Shown here piece after piece: positions 6,396 to 10,378 of a DNA stretch of 10,378 nucleotides (its first letter is position 1; each line of letters opens with the position of its first letter). Source of the stretch: Candidatus Poribacteria bacterium (GTDB taxonomy: Bacteria; Poribacteria; WGA-4E; WGA-3G); NCBI GenBank assembly GCA_009845505.1, contig VXZL01000101.1:1-10378 (forward strand). The letters are read 5' to 3'. The translations under genes were made by a program, and so were the position numbers. The notes beneath the pieces are model-generated. The model had not been told where the DNA came from. It searched no databases and saw only the letters and a list, made by a program, of their open reading frames with translations.

Positions 6396-6422
6396 CGTTT
6401 CGGGATTAGAAATCCCGCCTAC
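6367..6422 (+). repeat. Two-hairpin palindromic unit closed by an outer stem
   Basis: An outer stem GTAGG (6367-6371) / CCTAC (6418-6422) encloses two hairpins: GTGCGAT/ATCGCAC (6381-6396, 2-nt loop) and CGGGATT/AATCCCG (6401-6417, 3-nt loop). The unit ends 17 bp before the ATG of the next gene and so would sit in its leader or promoter region. It looks like a REP-type intergenic repeat. No clear sigma-70 promoter for the next gene was found around it. Confidence 0.55.
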
Positions 6423-6439
6423 AATCAAGGAGCAAAAAG

Positions 6440-6865
6440 ATGACTGAAATGACGGAACAGGAAATGTTAGCAGCGCAAAAACGGGCAGATGCCGTTGTGG
6501 ATAAGGTGAGAGGCTTGGTTGACCTTGAAAATCGAGTCCTTGAAGCGCGGGCAGTTGCGGATGACTCGACTGCCGACTCGAACGGGCTAAAAGACTTGGA
6601 GGCGCAATTGGAACGGCGTGTTGCGGAACTGAACGAAATCGCAAACGAACTTCAGTGGGCAACGCCGTGCTTCAGGGCTTACGTGCTGCCCCAAATTAGC
6701 GAGGTTATGGGCAAACAAACCTCTTTCCGTTCGGAAGAGCGGAAGGATCTTGAAAACGTCATTGCTGCGCTAACAGCCGAAGAAGATAGCGAATTCTCCG
6801 AGGCATTAGCCGCAGACATTATCGCCCGTCTCCGATCAAATATTGAGAAGAGTTTTGGTGCGTAG
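6440..6865 (+). CDS. Hypothetical helical protein, 141 residues
   Basis: I do not recognise this family. The product is acidic, soluble and almost wholly helical, with no signal peptide, membrane segment or catalytic motif that I can see. Residues 5-75 (AQKRADAVVDKVRGLVDLENRVLEA, then LKDLEAQLERRVAELNEIANEL) look like a helical hairpin or coiled coil. A short non-helical link (WATPCFRAYVLPQISEVMG, about 73-91) leads to a second helical part with SEERKDLENVIAALTAEEDSEFSEAL and a C-terminal amphipathic helix. The start at 6440 is supported by AGGAG ending 7 nt upstream; a second ATG at codon 4 is possible. It converges on the sigma-54 activator gene, 45 bp away, and shares no obvious function with its neighbours. 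Confidence 0.7.
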   Translation: MTEMTEQEMLAAQKRADAVVDKVRGLVDLENRVLEARAVADDSTADSNGLKDLEAQLERRVAELNEIANELQWATPCFRAYVLPQISEVMGKQTSFRSEERKDLENVIAALTAEEDSEFSEALAADIIARLRSNIEKSFGA

Positions 6866-6880
6866 GCGGCGACAATTTTT

Positions 6881-6909
6881 GTGGGTGCCTCCTTTGGGGA
6901 GGTACTCAC
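6881..6909 (+). terminator. Long hairpin between convergent genes, possible terminator
   Basis: GTGGGTGCCTCC (6881-6892) pairs along 12 bp with GGAGGTACTCAC (6898-6909), using two G-U wobbles, around a 5-nt loop. It fits plus-strand RNA best; in minus-strand RNA the wobbles become A-C mismatches. No T-run follows on either strand, so termination is likely only if aided by Rho or if the hairpin serves as a 3' end stabiliser. It lies between the stops at 6865 and 6911. Confidence 0.4.
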
Positions 6910-6910
6910 G

Positions 6911-8068
6911 TTATCCACTATCATCATCGTTTTCCAGGTAAGTCTTAAGCGTCCGCCGATCTATCCCTAACGTTTCTGCGGTCTGTGTATAGTTCCCATA
7001 TTTCTCGAACCGCTGCTGGGCGACCGCTGTCAGAATTTGCTGGCGATCCTTGCCTGCGATATCAATCGTATCTTGGAGGCTCCCCAAGCATTCCCCCAAC
7101 TTGAAGGAGGCTTCACGAATAACGCTATTCTGCGTCTGCGCTGGCAGCCGCTGCCAGACGTTAACCGGTATACCCCCGAAAATCGAGATGAACTCTACCA
7201 CAGAGAGTCGCTCCAGAATCTTACGCACCTCTATAGGCAGTGTGCTTTGGACGTTTTGCTGACCACTTTCCGAGCTTGCTGTCTTTGTTGACGGTGAGGT
7301 GAGGGCAATATCCGCGGGTATATCTCCAACACCTAATTCCTCTGTTTGTGTGGTGAGAATCGCTCTGTTAATGACATTCTTGAGTTGCCGGATATTTCCC
7401 TGCCACGCAGCTGCTTCGAGATAGTAGAGGGCTGCTGATGTAATCCCGGTAACCCGTTTCTGATGTGCCGCGCTGAGTTCCGAAATAAAAGCGTGTACCA
7501 GGGGGGCAATATCTTCCCGCCGCTCGCGTAGGGGTGGGATGTGGATATGAAAACTGTTGAGTCGATAGTAGAGGTCCTGCCTGAACGTCCCGTTTTCGAC
7601 CGCTGCCCTGAGGTCTCTGTTCGTTGCTGCGATAATTCGGACATCCACCTTGACGTTTTTATTCCCGCCGATTCGCGTAAACGGTTGGTGTTCTAAAACG
7701 CGCAGGAGCATCGCCTGCACGCCAAAAAACATTTCACCGATCTCATCAAGGAAGAGCGTGCCACCGTCCGCTTGTTCAAACATCCCCGCGCGTTGTGTCG
7801 TCGCCCCCATGAAGGCACCTTTCTCGTGTCCAAAGAGTTCGCTCTGTAGCAGTCCGTTCTCAGGAAACGCGCTGCAGTTGACAACTTTGAAAGGGTGACG
7901 GCTTCGCGATCTGGCGCGATGGATGTCCTTCGCGAGAATCTCTTTCCCTACCCCTGTTTCACCGGTAATCAGCACCGTCGATTTTGTCGGTGCCGCCTGC
8001 TGCACCTGTTGATAAATCTGTTGCATCTGTGCTGATTGCAAGGCGATGGGTTGTGATCTGTTCTGCAT
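6911..8068 (-). CDS. Sigma-54-dependent transcriptional activator without sensory domain (GAFMGA variant)
   Basis: This 385-residue AAA+ enhancer-binding protein would use ATP to remodel sigma-54 RNA polymerase at -24/-12 promoters. Motifs in order: Walker A GETGVGKE (36-43); sigma-54 contact loop GAFMGA (84-89), where the family has GAFTGA; Walker B GGTLFLDE (102-109); ATNRDL (148-153); arginine-finger region FRQDLYYRL (162-170); PPLRERREDI (178-187); sensor II WQGNIRQLKN (222-231). A linker of over 80 residues follows, rich in Ser/Thr and then helical. A Fis-type HTH closes the protein (YGNYTQTAETLGIDRRTLKTYL, about 357-378). There is no receiver, GAF or PAS domain: the AAA+ part starts within the first 10-30 residues, as in PspF (about 325 residues). 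AAGGGA lies 7 nt before the ATG. It follows the HTH gene by 20 bp on the same strand, so they are likely one transcript and the HTH protein or another partner may provide control. Confidence 0.88.
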   Translation of the reverse strand: MQNRSQPIALQSAQMQQIYQQVQQAAPTKSTVLITGETGVGKEILAKDIHRARSRSRHPFKVVNCSAFPENGLLQSELFGHEKGAFMGATTQRAGMFEQADGGTLFLDEIGEMFFGVQAMLLRVLEHQPFTRIGGNKNVKVDVRIIAATNRDLRAAVENGTFRQDLYYRLNSFHIHIPPLRERREDIAPLVHAFISELSAAHQKRVTGITSAALYYLEAAAWQGNIRQLKNVINRAILTTQTEELGVGDIPADIALTSPSTKTASSESGQQNVQSTLPIEVRKILERLSVVEFISIFGGIPVNVWQRLPAQTQNSVIREASFKLGECLGSLQDTIDIAGKDRQQILTAVAQQRFEKYGNYTQTAETLGIDRRTLKTYLENDDDSG

Positions 8069-8088
8069 AGGTTGTTCCCTTAAACGCT

Positions 8089-8499
8089 TTATCCGTTTGG
8101 CGTGTGCGATTGTGTCCCTGAGTCTTCCGGTAGGTGTAGGGTTGTGTTTGGTGTTCCTATTGTGTCCTTTGTCGGTGTAAGGTTAGAATTTTCGTCCATT
8201 AAAGGTTGGATTAAAAGTTGATATCCGAGTGCGTTGAGAACGGTTCCGATTGCATCAATCAATGGTATATCGCCATTGGAGAGGGCATCCGCTAAAGTTT
8301 TTGGTGACATATCGGTATCCTGCGTGAGTGTGGAAATTCCACCTTGTGCGTCTACAACGGTTGTTAGCGCGTCTCGAACGATCCCAGCGTGTCCGAGACT
8401 GTAATAGTCATCAAGAATGGCTTGGAGATAGTGAATCGCCTCCTGGCGGTCGGCAAGGTCTTCGATGAGGCACTCTCGCCACGTTCTCATCTCTCTCAT
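8089..8499 (-). CDS. HI1420-like antidote-type HTH protein
   Basis: This 136-residue protein resembles the 'addiction module antidote' family of small HTH proteins (HI1420 type, about 100 residues). Matching parts are AIHYLQAILDDYY (21-33), VRDALTTVVDAQGGISTLTQDTDMSPKTLADALS (41-74, with the HTH at about 53-74) and IDAIGTVLNALGYQLLIQPL (81-100). A Thr/Asn/Pro-rich tail of about 36 residues follows and is absent from typical members. The usual partner, a RelE-type toxin encoded next to it, is missing. Instead the next gene, 20 bp downstream, encodes a sigma-54 activator, so here the protein more likely works as a DNA-binding regulator of the operon or as a partner of the activator. GAGG is 7 nt before the ATG at 8499. 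An ATG at codon 4 is a possible alternative start. Confidence 0.65.
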   Translation of the reverse strand: MREMRTWRECLIEDLADRQEAIHYLQAILDDYYSLGHAGIVRDALTTVVDAQGGISTLTQDTDMSPKTLADALSNGDIPLIDAIGTVLNALGYQLLIQPLMDENSNLTPTKDTIGTPNTTLHLPEDSGTQSHTPNG

Positions 8500-8561
8500 A
8501 GATTTTCCTCATCCGTGCGATAGATGTGTATCTCTCGTAAGTGTCGCGTCCGCGTTAAGGA

Positions 8562-8590
8562 ATGATACTGCAAAACGCGCTTTTATGCAA
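8562..8590 (-). promoter_or_regulatory. Candidate sigma-70 promoter for the HTH/sigma-54 activator operon
   Basis: The minus strand shows TTGCAT (8590-8585, 3/6), a 17-bp spacer and TATCAT (8567-8562, 5/6). Transcription would start near 8555, giving a 56-nt leader. The weak -35 fits a promoter that needs or awaits regulation, and the palindromes at 8630-8672 lie just upstream. Confidence 0.45.
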
Positions 8591-8629
8591 ATAAAAAACA
8601 TAATGCCACAATACGGTCGTATGTCTGAA

Positions 8630-8672
8630 GCAATTTTTGCACATAGACAATTTTTGTCTATGCAATTTTTGC
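8630..8672. promoter_or_regulatory. Three phased palindromes, candidate operators
   Basis: Three short palindromes share the core CAATTTTTG: GCAATTTTTGC (8630-8640), GACAATTTTTGTC (8646-8658) and GCAATTTTTGC (8662-8672). Their centres are 17 and 15 bp apart. The outer two belong to a perfect 16-bp direct repeat (8630-8645 and 8662-8677), and the middle one extends to a perfect 21-bp palindrome (8642-8662). The group lies 40-85 bp upstream of the HTH-operon promoter. It could bind the HTH protein for autoregulation. Confidence 0.5.
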
Positions 8673-8732
8673 ACATACCTATAGATTGCAATCTGAGAGA
8701 GAATGCGAATTTCGCCTGTCGCGCCCGGTAGG

Positions 8733-8819
8733 TGCGGTTAACCATACAAAATGTTAGCCGCAAGCCATAGCCAATAGGCACAGACCATTCCCAACCGCAC
8801 AAGATGTTAGCCGCAAACC
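8733..8819 (+). promoter_or_regulatory. Repeated GTTAGCCGCA sites, candidate upstream activator sequences
   Basis: GTTAGCCGCA occurs at 8753-8762 and 8806-8815, and inverted as TGCGGTTAAC at 8733-8742. The two direct copies belong to 27-bp repeats (8740-8766 and 8793-8819) that match at 23 of 27 bases and are 53 bp apart, close to five helical turns. They lie about 55-140 bp upstream of the predicted sigma-54 start site at 8874, the range used by enhancer-binding proteins. They may instead be copies of a dispersed intergenic repeat of the host. The stretch 8680-8732 shows nothing else I can name. Confidence 0.5.
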
Positions 8820-8847
8820 TGCGACAAAATATTGACACGCCCCAAAT

Positions 8848-8863
8848 TGGCATGCATTTTGCT
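8848..8863 (+). promoter_or_regulatory. Sigma-54 (-24/-12) promoter for the metalloprotease gene
   Basis: TGGCATGCATTTTGCT matches the sigma-54 consensus TGGCACG-N4-TTGCW at 11 of 12 fixed positions. The essential GG (8849-8850) and GC (8861-8862) are exactly 10 bp apart. Transcription should start near 8874. The element faces the protease gene, whose ATG is 182 bp further on. A TTGACA at 8832-8837 overlaps upstream but has no good -10 at 16-18 bp, so sigma-70 use is less likely. Confidence 0.7.
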
Positions 8864-8873
8864 TATGTTTGTA

Positions 8874-9055
8874 AGTGATGTGAGACTGAGGTAGATATGT
8901 TTCTGGATTGGACGCAGCCTTGCAGGCGAGAAAACACCTACAAATCCTGAACCTGTTTCAATCAAAAAGAGGGTCTATAGGACCCCCGGAAATCTTGTCC
9001 GTCGCAACTGGGGTTGTTCATAAGTTCAGACCGACGATGTTAGGAGAAAATCAAA
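8874..9055 (+). other. Leader of the metalloprotease transcript with a small hairpin
   Basis: The predicted untranslated leader is about 180 nt, long for a simple gene. It holds one clear hairpin, GGGTC/GACCC (8971-8985, 5-nt loop), and ends in AGGAG (9042-9046), 9 nt before the ATG. A 17-codon open frame (ATG 8897-8899, MFLDWTQPC...) lies in it without a convincing RBS. I see no riboswitch I can name. Confidence 0.4.
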
Positions 9056-10378
9056 ATGAGAAATATGTTTCCGATGCCCCTGATCTTTCTGTTGTTAATG
9101 CTTTGCTTGACCCCCGTCGCAAACCTACAAGCCCAAGGCTTGGATAACATTCCCGAGGATGACGCTTTATTTGGTGATCCTATAGAGGATGACGCTTTAT
9201 TTGATGATCCTATAGAGGATGACGCTTTATTTGATGACCCTGAAATTGACCCGGGGGGCACCACCCCCCGCAACGGAATCTATGATGATGAATTTTTGAG
9301 CAGTGTTGGTATGTGGTGTGCAACCCCTGATCCTCCTCTTACTTCTTCTGTTCAGCTGGTGGATGCCTTTGCGGTCGGCAAACCAGCAACACCTATTTTT
9401 CCGCTTGTTGGCAAACCAGCAACACCATCTGGACTTAATGCCGTAGGCCTAAAGAGTCATTTCTGGGAGCAAGAAGATACCGTATATCAGGAAACCGAAG
9501 ACCTTGGCATTGTTTTAACGGTGAGATTTATGAACGGGACACGCCTTCAAAAAGCCAGAGTGAAACAGCTCGTACCCAGATGGGCACAACAGGCTCACCT
9601 CCGATTCATATTTATTGAGGACAACCGTCCGTCCGATATTCGGGTTCGGTTTGAGAGAAGAGGTTATCGGAGCGCATCCCTTCTTGGGGATGCCGCAAAC
9701 GATTACAAAGGACAAACGACGCTGTGGTTGGGCGCGGGTTACGGGAGGAAAAACCCCGAGGATCCATTGGATTTCGATCCTGAGCTGCCTCCTTCGGGCA
9801 CCATTTTACATGAATTTGGTCACGCCCTTGGATTCCTCCATGAACAGAGCAACCCGAGCTCAATTCTAAAGGATATTTTTGACTTAGACCTCCTAAGAAA
9901 TATCGTCACACAGCAGAAAATGGGCAGGGGCATAAGGGATGACCCACATACAACAAAGAATGAACTTACGGATGCGGTGAATGTGGAACTGTGTACGAAT
10001 TATGCGATCCCTGGCGTGGTTACGAAGGCGATGTGTGAGCAATATGGCATAGAAGGCACTGTAATTGAAAGAGACGACTGGGAGCGGACAAATTACACGG
10101 AATTCGATCCCCAGTCAATTATGCTGTACTACGATCTACCTTTGAAAGGTGGAGGCGTAACAGGGGTAAACTATCAGTTATCGCAAACAGACAAAGCGTT
10201 TGTAGGGGCATTGTATCCAAAGAAAGGGAGCATCAAGAAGATAGAGGTATTGGTAGATGGCAAGGATGCCACCCAGACTTCCTCGACTGTCAATGTGGCA
10301 CCAGGATTCAAGCATACAATTGGTGTTACCGTCCGTGACGGGAATGATCGGACACTCTCCAATGTGCCGGTGACGCTT
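9056..10378 (+). CDS. Secreted astacin-like zinc metalloprotease (3' end beyond the window)
   Basis: The open frame runs 441 codons from ATG 9056 to the window end without a stop. A signal peptide (MRNMFPMPLIFLLLMLCLTPVANLQA, residues 1-26) indicates export. Residues 34-63 are three acidic 10-residue repeats (EDDALFDDPI), and residues 107-124 hold two GKPATP repeats; this is probably a propeptide or linker. The catalytic domain (about 130-385) has the metzincin zinc motif HEFGHALGFLHE (252-263): His252, His256 and His262 bind zinc and Glu253 is the base. The final Glu263 is characteristic of astacins (family M12A). The Met-turn SIMLYY (354-359) has Met356 and Tyr358, the astacin fifth ligand position. 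From residue 385 a beta-rich Ig-like domain begins (IKKIEVLVDGKDATQTS) and is cut off. Substrate is unknown; secreted metzincins degrade extracellular or cell-surface proteins. Transcription probably comes from the sigma-54 promoter at 8848. Confidence 0.85.
   Translation, partial: MRNMFPMPLIFLLLMLCLTPVANLQAQGLDNIPEDDALFGDPIEDDALFDDPIEDDALFDDPEIDPGGTTPRNGIYDDEFLSSVGMWCATPDPPLTSSVQLVDAFAVGKPATPIFPLVGKPATPSGLNAVGLKSHFWEQEDTVYQETEDLGIVLTVRFMNGTRLQKARVKQLVPRWAQQAHLRFIFIEDNRPSDIRVRFERRGYRSASLLGDAANDYKGQTTLWLGAGYGRKNPEDPLDFDPELPPSGTILHEFGHALGFLHEQSNPSSILKDIFDLDLLRNIVTQQKMGRGIRDDPHTTKNELTDAVNVELCTNYAIPGVVTKAMCEQYGIEGTVIERDDWERTNYTEFDPQSIMLYYDLPLKGGGVTGVNYQLSQTDKAFVGALYPKKGSIKKIEVLVDGKDATQTSSTVNVAPGFKHTIGVTVRDGNDRTLSNVPVTL
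9155..9244 (+). repeat. Three tandem 30-bp repeats encoding an acidic peptide
   Basis: Units at 9155-9184, 9185-9214 and 9215-9244 start GAGGATGACGCTTTATTTG and are almost identical at the DNA level; unit 1 has GGT where the others have GAT, and unit 3 diverges only in its last few bases. Each encodes EDDALF(G/D)DP plus one residue, carrying four or five acidic residues. Near identity including silent sites points to recent duplication, so copy number probably varies between strains. Confidence 0.85.
9377..9426 (+). repeat. Perfect 17-bp direct repeat, 33-bp period, in the protease gene
   Basis: GGCAAACCAGCAACACC occurs at 9377-9393 and 9410-9426. The offset is 33 bp (11 codons), giving two copies of VGKPATP in the linker before the catalytic domain. 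It is the second in-frame duplication in the same gene. Confidence 0.8.

Noticed and set aside
8585..8608. Minus-strand TGGCA (8608-8604) as a second sigma-54 promoter for the regulator operon
   Set aside because: No GC is found 10 bp after the GG; the next GC is 17 bp away, which sigma-54 does not tolerate.
8509..8853. A 114-residue minus-strand open frame upstream of the HTH gene
   Set aside because: It covers the operon promoter, the palindromes, the repeats and the sigma-54 promoter, has no family resemblance and a Cys/Arg-rich composition typical of non-coding frames.
8832..8860. Sigma-70 promoter for the protease using TTGACA at 8832
   Set aside because: The hexamer 17 bp downstream is CATTTT, only 3/6 to consensus, whereas the overlapping -24/-12 match is nearly perfect. 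Dual use cannot be excluded.
8908..9147. A 79-residue plus-strand open frame before and overlapping the protease start
   Set aside because: It needs a TTG start without RBS and overlaps the protease signal peptide in another frame. The protease frame has an RBS, a signal peptide and a clear catalytic motif.
9040..9273. Minus-strand open frame with SNKASSSIG repeats
   Set aside because: Its repeats are merely the antisense reading of the 30-bp acidic repeats of the protease gene.

Overview
The window looks like chromosomal DNA of an uncultured Gram-negative bacterium of moderate GC content. The best guess is a Candidatus Poribacteria-type lineage. This rests on a DUF6785/DUF6784-type membrane protein, an NHL-propeller protein with a C-terminal Phe typical of outer-membrane proteins, and intergenic spaces filled with heptamer repeats and small palindromes. 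That assignment is inference; there is no rRNA or marker gene here.

Left half (1-5880), almost all on the minus strand. The DUF6785-type multi-pass membrane protein (3912-5828) reads from its own extended -10 promoter. A heptamer-repeat block (3787-3914) separates it from a second unit, driven by a near-consensus sigma-70 promoter (3746-3774). That unit encodes a small exported coiled-coil/TM protein (3268-3690) and then a large secreted NHL-propeller protein (1209-3224). A double GNAT-like acetyltransferase (139-1101) follows beyond a probable terminator.

Middle (5900-6910), plus strand. A sigma-70 promoter and strong RBS lead into a truncated MNT-type nucleotidyltransferase that lacks the second half of its fold. 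It is followed by a terminator, a mosaic of palindromic repeats, and an unrecognised 141-residue helical protein (6440-6865).

Right part (6911-10378) is the most interesting. A minus-strand pair encodes an HI1420-like 'antidote' HTH protein and a PspF-style sigma-54 activator: AAA+ plus Fis-type HTH, no sensory domain, and GAFMGA in place of GAFTGA. Divergent from them is a secreted astacin-like zinc metalloprotease (9056 to the window end, incomplete), not previously listed because it has no stop in the window. The 556-bp divergent region holds a nearly perfect -24/-12 sigma-54 promoter pointing at the protease (GG at 8849, GC at 8861), two 27-bp direct repeats 53 bp apart upstream of it, and three small palindromes upstream of the HTH-activator promoter. 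The proposal is a self-contained locus in which the two regulators control the protease. It is inferred from sequence layout only.
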